A stretch of DNA of 64,000 bases, taken from Cyclobacterium amurskyense (GTDB taxonomy: Bacteria; Bacteroidota; Bacteroidia; Cytophagales; Cyclobacteriaceae). The notes under the pieces were generated by a model. The model saw only the letters and a list, made by a program, of their open reading frames with translations. It was not told where the DNA came from and ran no database searches. The DNA lies in the NCBI RefSeq assembly GCF_001050135.1, contig NZ_CP012040.1, positions 3,613,001 through 3,677,000 on the forward strand, written 5' to 3'. The position numbers and the translations under genes are program-made. Below, piece by piece: positions 15,294-23,927 of this stretch. The number at the start of each line of letters is the position of its first letter. Position 1 is the first letter of the stretch.

Positions 15294-16601
15294 ATGAGAT
15301 GGATTTTATATATACCGCTTTGGCTGGGATTGGCCTTTAATTTGAATGCACAGGGCAATGTCTCTGAGCGATCTACGATTTATGTTCTGGCCGGTTCGTC
15401 TGGAGCAAATATCAGAGAGTTCAATGAAATGCTTTCAGATAAAGGAATATCAAATCTTCGAGGAGGATATTCTACTTTGGGGATTGGTTATCAATACCGC
15501 CTTTCTGATTTTATTTTAGGTTTCGAGCTGTACCAAAATACAGGCGCCAACTCCTACTATAGGGATTATATTATAGACAATAAGAGTACTCGTTTTTATA
15601 TGAATGTGGGTTATTCGCTCACAGAGGAAGGTAAGTTTCACCTTATTCATTATATGTCTTTAGGTGCAGGGTATGTCAATTTTGAAATGCTTAAGAACCA
15701 GAGAAAGGTCGATGACCTTGGAGCCTTCTTACAGCAACCAGCCCAAGGCTTTATTTTAAGAGAACGCAATATTCATAAAGGAACGCAAAATTTTGGTGGG
15801 TTTTTGACCGAAATTGGCTTTCAATTTGGCTACGATTTTAGTGTGCCAGGTTTGGAAGAAACGGTCGGTTTACTTGGTAAATTTGGTTATTCCTTCAGTC
15901 CATTTGAAGGGGCTTGGGAAATGAATGACATTACCTTTGACAACTTGCAAAGTGGTGCTTTTTTTAGATTGGGAGCGGGTATTTCTATGCCGGATCAGAA
16001 TCTGTTCTTCCCCGATGCTGGTATTGGAGTGCACTTTTTTTATGGGTACAATTTCACCAACCCAGATGGCCTGAATGATTATTTGGTAAACAATGGATTG
16101 GCTCCATTTAAGGACAGACCCAATAATTTGGGAATGAAAATAATCGGAGAAAACCGAAGGTGGATCTATTCAGTTGATATTTTTAATATAGCAAATTCAG
16201 GTATAGCTGATGAAAATAGGGAGCAGACATTAAATAGTGTTAGGCTTTATGGTAACTATGGTTACCAGCTATATAAAATGAGAAATCTAGAATTAGGGGT
16301 ACTTGCCGGTTTAGGGTATGGAAATATCCGTTATACTTTAACCAATGTCAAAAAGCCTGATTTTCCTATTTTGTTTGAAGAACCGGATTATGATGGCTAT
16401 TTGAAGAGCAGAGGAATAATGGGCAAATCTGAAGTAATGGTAGCCTATGCGTTTCCTGTGTTTAATAAAATGTTTAGGATTGTTACTTCTGCACATGCTG
16501 GATATGAGTTACCACTAAGCACTTATAAACTTGGCGAGCTTAATATGTCGAGTTATATGGCAGGCCCTTATCTTCAACTTGGGGTTGGTTTAAGACCATA
16601 A
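15294..16601 (+). CDS. predicted outer-membrane beta-barrel protein of unknown function
   Basis: 435 residues. An N-terminal signal peptide is evident (MRWILYIPLWLGLAFNLNAQ, cleavage near residue 20). The remainder is a run of amphipathic strands with glycine and aromatic residues (YSTLGIGYQYRL, FRLGAGISM, LELGVLAGLGYG) and a closing YLQLGVGLRP. This is the pattern of Bacteroidota outer-membrane beta-barrel proteins. I recognise no specific family or catalytic motif. It follows the histidine kinase but has a candidate promoter of its own, and it precedes the methionine synthase leader. Confidence 0.65.
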   Translation: MRWILYIPLWLGLAFNLNAQGNVSERSTIYVLAGSSGANIREFNEMLSDKGISNLRGGYSTLGIGYQYRLSDFILGFELYQNTGANSYYRDYIIDNKSTRFYMNVGYSLTEEGKFHLIHYMSLGAGYVNFEMLKNQRKVDDLGAFLQQPAQGFILRERNIHKGTQNFGGFLTEIGFQFGYDFSVPGLEETVGLLGKFGYSFSPFEGAWEMNDITFDNLQSGAFFRLGAGISMPDQNLFFPDAGIGVHFFYGYNFTNPDGLNDYLVNNGLAPFKDRPNNLGMKIIGENRRWIYSVDIFNIANSGIADENREQTLNSVRLYGNYGYQLYKMRNLELGVLAGLGYGNIRYTLTNVKKPDFPILFEEPDYDGYLKSRGIMGKSEVMVAYAFPVFNKMFRIVTSAHAGYELPLSTYKLGELNMSSYMAGPYLQLGVGLRP

Positions 16602-16873
16602 TTGTATCAACTTGATTAATTGAGCTATAAAGATGCACCTTGTGGAGAATTGATATTATTTGGAGTAAAAGACCAATGTTTTGTTGGAAACGTTTATTGT
16701 TTGGTATTTGTATATTTTTTAAAAATAATATTTTATTCTAACTGTGTTTATTTTGTTACTAATGTTTTGTATTGCTGAGTAACAGCATTTATTGAACCCG
16801 CTTATAGCAGGAGGAATTAAAGTTTTTCGCAAAAAGAGAATTTTTTTCCTGAATTCATGTTACTTTTGAATTG

Positions 16874-16971
16874 CTTATCGAGAAAGACGGAGGGTAGGGC
16901 CCTATGATGTCTTAGCAACCTGAGTTGACAAGGTGCTAATTCCCATTCCGGAAATGCCGGATAAAGATGAG
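16874..16971 (+). promoter_or_regulatory. SAM-I (S-box) riboswitch controlling methionine synthase
   Basis: Classic S-box landmarks appear in order: CTTATCGAGAAAG (16874), GGAGGGTAGGGCCCTATGA, CTTAGCAACCTG, AAGGTGCTAATTCC, a P4 hairpin CATTCCGGAAATGCCGG, and AAAGATGAG. The P1 helix pairs CTTATC (16874-16879) with GATGAG (16966-16971), with one G-T wobble. It lies 78 bp ahead of the split methionine synthase genes, the expected target. No terminator with a T-run follows. A hairpin right before the start codon (17017-17044) suggests translational control. The stretch from 16602 to 16873 shows no other feature. Confidence 0.93.
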
Positions 16972-17016
16972 CCGCAAAAGTTAGAAAATACCCTCTAGTT
17001 TTACATCGGTTCATGC

Positions 17017-17044
17017 TCGTATAAGCTTTTTAATTAATATACGA
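17017..17044 (+). promoter_or_regulatory. start-codon-proximal hairpin, possible riboswitch expression platform
   Basis: A perfect 7-bp stem, TCGTATA (17017-17023) with TATACGA (17038-17044), and a 14-nt loop. It ends 5 nt before the ATG at 17050. It covers the place where a ribosome would bind and follows the SAM-I aptamer. Its role as expression platform is inferred from position only. Confidence 0.45.
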
Positions 17045-17049
17045 TTCAC

Positions 17050-18093
17050 ATGGCAAGAAGAACCAACTTATTACTTCAGCAATTACAAAAGCGAATTTTG
17101 ATATTGGATGGTGCTATGGGTACCATGATCCAAAGATATGGTCTTCAGGAAGAGGATTTTAGAAATCAAGAACTTGCGGCTGTAAAAAAATCTTTAAAGG
17201 GGAACAATGATTTGCTTTCTTTGACCCGCCCGGAGATCATCAAAGATATCCACAAGGCCTATTTTGAAGCTGGTGCAGATATCATTGAAACCAACACATT
17301 CAGTAGTACTTCAATAGCTCAGGAAGATTATGGGCTAGCTGAAATTGCCTATAAACTTAATTTCGAGTCTGCAAAGATTGCAAAGGAAGTGGCAGACGAA
17401 TTTTCTGCCCGAGAGCCTGATAAACCAAGGTTTGTAGCAGGTGCAATTGGACCGACTAATAGGACAGCTTCCTTATCACCAGATGTCAATGATCCTGGTT
17501 TTAGAGCCATTAATTTTGACCAATTGGTTGCCGCCTATTCCGAGCAGGTGGAAGGTTTGTTAGACGGCGGAGTGGATATTCTTCTTGTTGAAACGGTGTT
17601 TGATACCTTAAATGCAAAAGCAGCAATTTTTGCAATTCAAGAAGTTTTTGAAAAACGAGATCTTCCTTTAGAACCTAAGGAAGGTGGAGTGCCTATTATG
17701 GTTTCAGGTACCATCACTGATGCTTCAGGAAGAACACTTTCCGGGCAAACCACCGAAGCCTTTTTGATCTCCATTTCCCATGTACCTTTATTAAGTATTG
17801 GTCTGAATTGTGCCTTAGGTGCCGCTGAGCTTAGGCCCTATTTAAAAGTACTATCAGATAAATCACCATTTAATGTGAGTGTTTACCCCAATGCAGGTCT
17901 TCCCAATGAATTTGGAGAATACGATCAGGGGCCAGATGAAATGACTGAGGAAGTGAGCTTGTTTTTAAAAGAAGGTTGGGTGAATATAGTTGGTGGATGT
18001 TGTGGGACTACTCCCGAGCATATCTCGGCTTTAGCAAACACAGCCAGCAATTTCCCTCCAAGAGTTCAGCAGGTATTAACCGAAGAAGATTAA
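17050..18093 (+). CDS. metH: methionine synthase, homocysteine-binding subunit (separate polypeptide)
   Basis: 347 residues equal to the N-terminal homocysteine S-methyltransferase module of cobalamin-dependent MetH. ILILDGAMGTMIQ opens the barrel, and ETNTFSST and GAIGPTNRTASLSPD follow. The zinc ligands are Cys254 (GLNCALGA) and Cys317/Cys318 (GGCCGTTPEH). In most bacteria this module is fused to the folate and B12 domains. Here a single TAA (18091-18093), a TTC codon and then ATG separate it from the next gene, in the same reading frame. Both halves are well conserved, so the split is probably functional. It is expected to be controlled by the SAM-I riboswitch upstream. It cannot act without the folate/B12 part. 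Confidence 0.93.
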   Translation: MARRTNLLLQQLQKRILILDGAMGTMIQRYGLQEEDFRNQELAAVKKSLKGNNDLLSLTRPEIIKDIHKAYFEAGADIIETNTFSSTSIAQEDYGLAEIAYKLNFESAKIAKEVADEFSAREPDKPRFVAGAIGPTNRTASLSPDVNDPGFRAINFDQLVAAYSEQVEGLLDGGVDILLVETVFDTLNAKAAIFAIQEVFEKRDLPLEPKEGGVPIMVSGTITDASGRTLSGQTTEAFLISISHVPLLSIGLNCALGAAELRPYLKVLSDKSPFNVSVYPNAGLPNEFGEYDQGPDEMTEEVSLFLKEGWVNIVGGCCGTTPEHISALANTASNFPPRVQQVLTEED

Positions 18094-18096
18094 TTC

Positions 18097-20811
18097 ATGA
18101 GCAATTCTAAAAAAATGCCTAGCTTACAGCTATCAGGACTAGAACCATTGGTTTTCAATGCGAACCTAAATTTCGTAAATATAGGTGAGCGAACCAATGT
18201 TACAGGTTCGAAGAAATTTGCAAGGCTTGTACTTAACGACAATTACGATGAGGCCCTTGAGGTGGCGCTAGACCAGGTAAGAGGCGGCGCTCAGATTTTG
18301 GATGTATGTATGGACGAAGCCATGCTAGATGGAGAAGCTGCAATGGTTAAATTCCTTAATCTGGTAGCCTCAGAACCAGAAATCAGCCGGATTCCAGTGA
18401 TGGTCGATAGCTCCAAGTGGAGAATTATTTTGGCGGGGCTTAAATGTATTCAAGGTAAGGGAATTGTTAATTCCATTAGTTTGAAGAATGGTGAAGAAGA
18501 ATTTTTGGAACAGGCCAAAACCATCAAAAAGTTTGGCGCTGCAGTTGTGGTGATGGCTTTTGATGAAAAAGGGCAAGCAGATTCCTATCAAAGACGAATA
18601 GATATCTGTAAAAAATCCTATGACCTGCTTACGCAAAAAATAAAGTTTAAGGCTCAGGACATTATTTTTGATCCCAATATATTTCCTGTTGCTACAGGAA
18701 TGGATGAGCATAAAAACAATGCTGTTGATTTTTTCCGTGCGACGAAATGGATTAAAGAAAATCTGCCAGGTGCCAAAGTAAGTGGCGGTGTGAGTAATGT
18801 GTCTTTTTCCTTTAGAGGTAATAATCCCGTAAGAGAGGCCATGCATGCAGTGTTTTTGTATCATGCCATCAGGCATGGTATGGATATGGGAATTGTCAAT
18901 CCCTCCATGTTGGAGATTTATGATGATATTCCCAAAGAGTTACTGGATCGGGTTGAGGATGTAATGTGGAACAAAAGGGAAGATGCTACAGAGCGTTTGC
19001 TTGATTTCGCAGATTCGGTTAAGTCTCAAGGAAAGAAAGGCAAGGCAGATGAAGCCTGGAGAAGTTCACCTGTTGAAAAAAGGATTCAACATGCTTTGGT
19101 AAAAGGGGTGTTGGATTATATCATAGAGGATACGGAAGAGGCAAGGCTAGAGTTAAAAGATGCGCTGAAAGTCATAGAGGGTCCTCTAATGGATGGCATG
19201 AATGTAGTTGGAGACTTGTTTGGTGAAGGGAAAATGTTCTTGCCTCAAGTAGTGAAAAGTGCCAGGGTAATGAAAAAAGCGGTTGCCTATTTGGAGCCAT
19301 TTATGCCCTTGCCGGGCACAAATGCCACTACGGGTGAGCAAGAAGACAATATAAAGAGAATATTATTGGCTACAGTTAAAGGCGATGTTCATGACATTGG
19401 CAAAAACATAGTCGGGGTAGTATTGGCCTGTAATTCCTACAAGATTATTGATTTAGGGGTGATGGTAGAGACGGATCGAATTATTCAGGAAGCCTTGGAC
19501 AGTAAAGCACATATAATAGGCTTAAGTGGTCTGATTACTCCATCACTTGATGAAATGGTTAATGTGGCTTCAGAAATGGAAAGGAGAGGTTTGGATATTC
19601 CTCTACTGATAGGTGGTGCCACCACTTCCAGAATTCACACAGCTGTAAAAATAGACCCTGTATACAGTGGTATAGTGGTTCATGTTGCTGATGCTTCCAA
19701 ATCTGTTCCTGTGGCAGGTGAGGCCATTAGTAAAGAAACCAGAGATCAGTATAAAAAAGAAATAAAGGCAACTTATCAAAAGCTTCGTGAAGTACATGCT
19801 GCCAAGCAGGAAGTAAAGCAGATGTCTACTTATAAAGAAGCTAAGTCAAATCCTGTAGCCATCGATTGGCCTAACTACACACCTTTTAAGCCTAAGAAAT
19901 TAGGGGTGACCGTGTTGGAAGATATGGACCTTTCCGTTATTAGAGATTATATAGATTGGACGCCATTTTTCAGCACCTGGATGCTTTCTGGAAGATTTCC
20001 GAAGATTCTAAAAGATCCTGTAGTAGGAGATGAAGCACTCAAATTGTACAATGACGCCAATAAAATGTTGGATAGGATTGTAAATGAAGGTTGGTTGAAA
20101 GCAAGTGCAGTTTTCGGTCTCTTTCCAGTGCAAAGGTCGGGTGATGATTTAGTGATAGATCCACAATTCACGGAAGGAAAACCCTATTCGTTTCATTTTC
20201 TAAGGCAACAAGGTCGAAAAGGAAAAGGAGTTCCTAACAGGTCTCTGGTTGACTATATTCATCCAGAGGCTACAGATTATATGGGGGGATTTGCAGTGAC
20301 CGCTGGTTTAAACATAGAGGAAAAACTTAAGGATTTTCAAGAGCAGGGTGATGATTACAATGACATCATGTTGAAGGCAATGGCTGATCGTTTGGCGGAA
20401 GCTACTGCAGAGTATTTGCATTTGAGGGTTAGAAAAGAATTTTGGGGCTATTCTCCGACAGAATCGTTGGAAAATGAGGAGCTGATAAAGGAGAATTACA
20501 CTGGTATTCGTCCAGCACCCGGCTATCCTGCTTGTCCGGAACATTCAGAAAAGCGTACCCTTTTTGACTTGCTTGATGCAGAAAAAATTATAGGGATGAA
20601 ACTAACAGATAGCTTTGCCATGCTTCCAACCTCTTCTGTAAGTGGTTTTTACTTTGGTCATCCTGAAAGTAAATATTTTGGTTTAGGAAAAATCGGCAAA
20701 GACCAGGTGTCTGATTATGCTCGTAGAAAAGGCGTGTCGATGGCTCAGGCTGAGAAATGGCTGTCACCTAACCTTGCCTACACACCTAAGCTTACTTCAG
20801 AGGCTAAGTAG
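18097..20811 (+). CDS. metH: methionine synthase, folate/cobalamin/reactivation subunit
   Basis: 904 residues covering MetH from the pterin-binding domain onward. The parts are a methyltetrahydrofolate barrel (NIGERTNVTGSKKF, then DPNIFPVATGMDEH), the cap helices (about 310-400), and the B12-binding domain with GDVHDIGKNIV. In that motif His432 is the cobalt ligand; GLITPSLDEMV and LLIGGATTSR follow. The C-terminal SAM-binding reactivation domain has RPAPGYPACPEHSEK and SSVSGFYFGHPES. It starts with ATG three bases after the stop of the homocysteine-binding subunit and in the same frame. Together the two make the complete enzyme that methylates homocysteine from 5-methyl-THF. Confidence 0.95.
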   Translation: MSNSKKMPSLQLSGLEPLVFNANLNFVNIGERTNVTGSKKFARLVLNDNYDEALEVALDQVRGGAQILDVCMDEAMLDGEAAMVKFLNLVASEPEISRIPVMVDSSKWRIILAGLKCIQGKGIVNSISLKNGEEEFLEQAKTIKKFGAAVVVMAFDEKGQADSYQRRIDICKKSYDLLTQKIKFKAQDIIFDPNIFPVATGMDEHKNNAVDFFRATKWIKENLPGAKVSGGVSNVSFSFRGNNPVREAMHAVFLYHAIRHGMDMGIVNPSMLEIYDDIPKELLDRVEDVMWNKREDATERLLDFADSVKSQGKKGKADEAWRSSPVEKRIQHALVKGVLDYIIEDTEEARLELKDALKVIEGPLMDGMNVVGDLFGEGKMFLPQVVKSARVMKKAVAYLEPFMPLPGTNATTGEQEDNIKRILLATVKGDVHDIGKNIVGVVLACNSYKIIDLGVMVETDRIIQEALDSKAHIIGLSGLITPSLDEMVNVASEMERRGLDIPLLIGGATTSRIHTAVKIDPVYSGIVVHVADASKSVPVAGEAISKETRDQYKKEIKATYQKLREVHAAKQEVKQMSTYKEAKSNPVAIDWPNYTPFKPKKLGVTVLEDMDLSVIRDYIDWTPFFSTWMLSGRFPKILKDPVVGDEALKLYNDANKMLDRIVNEGWLKASAVFGLFPVQRSGDDLVIDPQFTEGKPYSFHFLRQQGRKGKGVPNRSLVDYIHPEATDYMGGFAVTAGLNIEEKLKDFQEQGDDYNDIMLKAMADRLAEATAEYLHLRVRKEFWGYSPTESLENEELIKENYTGIRPAPGYPACPEHSEKRTLFDLLDAEKIIGMKLTDSFAMLPTSSVSGFYFGHPESKYFGLGKIGKDQVSDYARRKGVSMAQAEKWLSPNLAYTPKLTSEAK

Positions 20812-20835
20812 GGTTTTAAGTTCCACAAGGATGTT

Positions 20836-20876
20836 GATTTTGAAATGAATTACTGGTTAATTAGAATTTCAAAATC
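20836..20876 (+). terminator. stem-loop downstream of methionine synthase (no T-run)
   Basis: A perfect 11-bp stem, GATTTTGAAAT (20836-20846) with ATTTCAAAATC (20866-20876), and a 19-nt loop, about 25 bp after the stop codon. There is no T-tract, so it may be a 3' stabilising stem or weak terminator between metH and metF. Confidence 0.4.
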
Positions 20877-20970
20877 AGGCCCTTTAGTACAATTAAAATA
20901 AGTTTTGGGTAAATAAAACAGGCCCAAATATTTCTTAAAGCACAACTTGGTTGCTTAACAATAGACTAAC

Positions 20971-21924
20971 ATGAAGGTTACCGATTACTTAAAGAATACA
21001 GATAAAACACATTTTTCTTTTGAAATTCTTCCTCCCTTAAAAGGACAGAGTTTGACTAACTTATTGGACGGAATTACTCCTTTAATGGACTTTAATCCAC
21101 CTTTTATAGATGTGACTTACCATAGGGAAGAATACATGTATAAGAAACATGCCAATGGGCTTCTTGAAAAAATAAGTACGAGGAAAAGGCCAGGAACAGT
21201 AGGTATTTGCGCAGCCATAATGAATAAGTTTAAGGTAGATGCAGTACCACATTTATTGTGTGGAGGGTTTTCTAAGGAAGAGACTGAAAATGCACTTATT
21301 GACTTGTATTTTATAGGGGTAGAAAATGTATTGGCATTGAGGGGAGACGCACCTAAATCAGAGGCGAATTTTATCCCAAATAAAGACGGGCACAAATTTG
21401 CTTCCGAACTTGTGGGCCAAATCATAGGAATGAATGAAGGCAAATACCTTCATGACGAAACTGAAATAGGTTTCCAAACCGACTTTTGTGTAGGTGTGGC
21501 TGGCTATCCTGAAAAGCATTTTGAAGCGCCAAGTTTGAATTTTGATTTGAAAAAGTTAAGAGCGAAAATTGATGCTGGGGCTACTTATATTGTAACCCAA
21601 ATGTTTTTTGACAATCAAAAATATTTTGATTTTGTAGAGAAGGTAAGAGAGGCAGGGATTGATGTGCCGATTATTCCAGGGTTAAAACCAATCACTACCT
21701 TGTCTCAGATCGTTAATTTACCAAAAACGTTTTTCCTAGATTTACCGGATGATTTAATGCTGGAATTGGAGAAATGTAAAAATAACGCAGAGGTAAAGGA
21801 AGTGGGCATTGAATGGGCCATACACCAAAGCAAAGAATTGGTTAAGTATGGTGTGCCTACATTGCACTATTACACCATGAGTAAGGCAGACACAACTTAT
21901 AAGGTAGCCAAGGAAGTGTTTTAA
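20971..21924 (+). CDS. metF: 5,10-methylenetetrahydrofolate reductase
   Basis: 317 residues, the usual MetF length. Conserved stretches are SFEILPP near the N-terminus (with the catalytic Glu), FIDVTYH, NVLALRGDAPK (FAD/folate-site region), GVAGYPEKH, the TQMFFDNQKYFDF segment and PIIPGLKPI. It supplies 5-methyl-THF to the methionine synthase just upstream. It lies 159 bp after the metH second gene, with a stem-loop between, so it could be co-transcribed or separately initiated. Confidence 0.95.
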   Translation: MKVTDYLKNTDKTHFSFEILPPLKGQSLTNLLDGITPLMDFNPPFIDVTYHREEYMYKKHANGLLEKISTRKRPGTVGICAAIMNKFKVDAVPHLLCGGFSKEETENALIDLYFIGVENVLALRGDAPKSEANFIPNKDGHKFASELVGQIIGMNEGKYLHDETEIGFQTDFCVGVAGYPEKHFEAPSLNFDLKKLRAKIDAGATYIVTQMFFDNQKYFDFVEKVREAGIDVPIIPGLKPITTLSQIVNLPKTFFLDLPDDLMLELEKCKNNAEVKEVGIEWAIHQSKELVKYGVPTLHYYTMSKADTTYKVAKEVF

Positions 21925-21989
21925 TTCCCTTGTTAAATTATATTCATTAGGGAAAGGCAATGCAATGGTAAAGATTGACTTATTTTGAC

Positions 21990-22026
21990 CCCGGAAAAGA
22001 ATAGTTATTACCTATTTCGGGTTAAA
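21990..22026. repeat. short palindrome made of two MITE-like ends
   Basis: CCCGGAAAAGAATAG (21990-22004) is followed at once by TTATTACCTATTTCGGG (22005-22021) and TTAAA. The two halves resemble the two terminal repeats of the 206-bp element (CCCGGATTATGTAATAG and CTATTGCATATTTCGGG) joined without the interior. The right flank fits the TTNAA target pattern. It may be an internally deleted relic, or simply a hairpin in the metF 3' region. Confidence 0.4.
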
Positions 22027-22038
22027 TGAAAAACAAAA

Positions 22039-22503
22039 GTGGACTATAAGGAAATAAGTAAGGAATTTGCTAAATCAGGTCAGTTAAATTTTCAGGATAC
22101 GAAAGGGACAAACTTTGAATGGATCAAAGTGACTGATTGGAAGCCGGAAATGGAAGGCGTGTTTTTGGTTCATGAAATCTATCAGTTAAAGTCACTGGTA
22201 GGTAATTTCTCTGATGTAGCTTTGGATATTGTAGAATTTGCTGCAGATAAGACAATTTTCCAGAGCCCTCAGCCGGCATGGAATATAAATAAGGGTAAAT
22301 CCGGCGGATTAATTAAATTTGCACTGGTAAGCTCACCCTTTTGGAAGCAAGTACTCAACCAAGTTCAGGAAATTGTATTTCTGAGGTGGCAAAATGAGGT
22401 ACTTCCTTCAACGATCAAAGGGCTCCAGGCTTTTCCTTTTAATAGGGAATCCAAGGTGATGCAACTGCATGAAGATGGTCGTGTGAAAATTATAAATGGA
22501 TGA
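22039..22503 (+). CDS. conserved-looking hypothetical protein coupled to cca
   Basis: 154 residues with a GTG start at 22039; no ATG is available near the N-terminus. No motif that I recognise. The sequence looks soluble and folded, with many aromatic residues (WIKVTDWKPEMEGVFLVHEIYQLK) and no signal peptide. Its TGA overlaps the ATG of cca (ATGA at 22500-22503), indicating translational coupling. Function unknown; the context suggests co-expression with a tRNA-maturation enzyme. Confidence 0.7.
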   Translation: MDYKEISKEFAKSGQLNFQDTKGTNFEWIKVTDWKPEMEGVFLVHEIYQLKSLVGNFSDVALDIVEFAADKTIFQSPQPAWNINKGKSGGLIKFALVSSPFWKQVLNQVQEIVFLRWQNEVLPSTIKGLQAFPFNRESKVMQLHEDGRVKIING

Positions 22504-23927
22504 ATCTGACAAGTTCTTTAGGAAATATTCAAATCTTTGAAAAGGTTGGCAAAATAGCAGATAATTTGGGCACGGAAACCTATGTAGTAGGTGGATATGT
22601 TCGAGATATACTTTTAAAAAGACCAAGCAAGGACATTGATTTTGTATGCATTGGTGATGGGATAAAGCTGGCTAAATCAGTGGCTGGTTCTTTAGAAAAT
22701 AAACCACCTGTTTCAGTTTTTAAAAATTTTGGTACCGCCATGATCAAAATGGAGGATTGGGAACTGGAATTTGTAGGAGCGAGAAAAGAGTCCTATCAGG
22801 ACCATTCGAGAAAACCTAAGGTGGAGGCAGGAACACTTCAAGAGGATCAGGAACGCAGGGATTTCACCATCAATACCTTGGGAATAGGTTTAAATGCTAA
22901 AAATTTTGGAGAACTTTTGGATCCCTTTGACGGTGTAAAAGATCTCAAAAGAAAAATCATACGTACCCCTACCGATCCCAATATAACTTTCTCAGATGAT
23001 CCTTTGCGAATGATGCGGGCTGTTCGGTTTGCGGCCCAATTGAAATTTGATATTGAAGCGACTACCTTTGATGGGATCATTAATAATGCCCACAGGATGT
23101 CTATTATTTCTGGGGAAAGAACCATCGTTGAACTCAATAAAATCATTATGACTGACAAACCTTCCTATGGGTTTAAGTTACTTTTTGTCAGTGGTTTATT
23201 GAAGGAGTTTTTCCCGGAGATGGTTGCACTTCAAGGAGTCGATTCTGTAGGGGACAAGTCTCATAAGGATAATTTTTACCACACTTTACAAGTGCTGGAC
23301 AATGTGGCCATGAGGTCAGATAATCTTTGGTTACGTTGGGCAGCTATCATGCATGACATTGCCAAGCCTCTTACCAAGCGTTTTAATCAGAAAGTAGGCT
23401 GGACTTTCCATGGACACGAGGACAAAGGGGCCAGAATGGTTCCGGGAATCTTTAGAAGATTGAAGCTTCCAATGGATGAAAGGATGAAATATGTGCAAAA
23501 ATTAGTAAGATTGCATTTGAGACCCATAGCATTGGTCAACGACAAGGTAACGGATGCAGCCATAAGGCGCTTGCTTTTCGAAGCTGGAGACGATGTGGAT
23601 GACCTGATGCAGCTTTGCAGAGCCGATGTTACCTCAAAAAATAACAACAAAGTAAAAAGATTCTTGGCTAATTTTGACAAGGTAGATCTCAAACTTCAGG
23701 AGGTAGAATCAAAAGATCAGGTAAGAAATTTCCAACCTCCTGTATCTGGTGACGAAATCATGGTTATATTTGGTTTGAAACCATCAAGGGTAGTAGGAGA
23801 TTTGAAAGAAGAAATCAAAGAAGCTATCCTTGAAGGACATATTCAAAACAATAAAAATGAAGCCTTGGAGTTAATGTACAAGTTAGCTGCAAAAAAAGGA
23901 ATAGTGAAAACAACTCAAGATAAATGA
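22500..23927 (+). CDS. cca: CCA tRNA nucleotidyltransferase with HD domain
   Basis: 475 residues. The class II nucleotidyltransferase head has VGGYVRDILLKRPSKDIDFV with the DxD-like metal-binding carboxylates. The flexible-loop and template motifs include ERRDFTINTLGIG and DPLRMMRAVRFAAQL. A C-terminal HD phosphohydrolase-like domain has AAIMHDIAKPLTKRF and HGHEDKGA (roughly residues 260-370). This matches bacterial Cca/PcnB-like proteins that repair or add 3'-CCA on tRNA. It overlaps the gene before and the TPR gene after by 4 bp each, so the three are probably translated in series. Confidence 0.9.
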   Translation: MNLTSSLGNIQIFEKVGKIADNLGTETYVVGGYVRDILLKRPSKDIDFVCIGDGIKLAKSVAGSLENKPPVSVFKNFGTAMIKMEDWELEFVGARKESYQDHSRKPKVEAGTLQEDQERRDFTINTLGIGLNAKNFGELLDPFDGVKDLKRKIIRTPTDPNITFSDDPLRMMRAVRFAAQLKFDIEATTFDGIINNAHRMSIISGERTIVELNKIIMTDKPSYGFKLLFVSGLLKEFFPEMVALQGVDSVGDKSHKDNFYHTLQVLDNVAMRSDNLWLRWAAIMHDIAKPLTKRFNQKVGWTFHGHEDKGARMVPGIFRRLKLPMDERMKYVQKLVRLHLRPIALVNDKVTDAAIRRLLFEAGDDVDDLMQLCRADVTSKNNNKVKRFLANFDKVDLKLQEVESKDQVRNFQPPVSGDEIMVIFGLKPSRVVGDLKEEIKEAILEGHIQNNKNEALELMYKLAAKKGIVKTTQDK

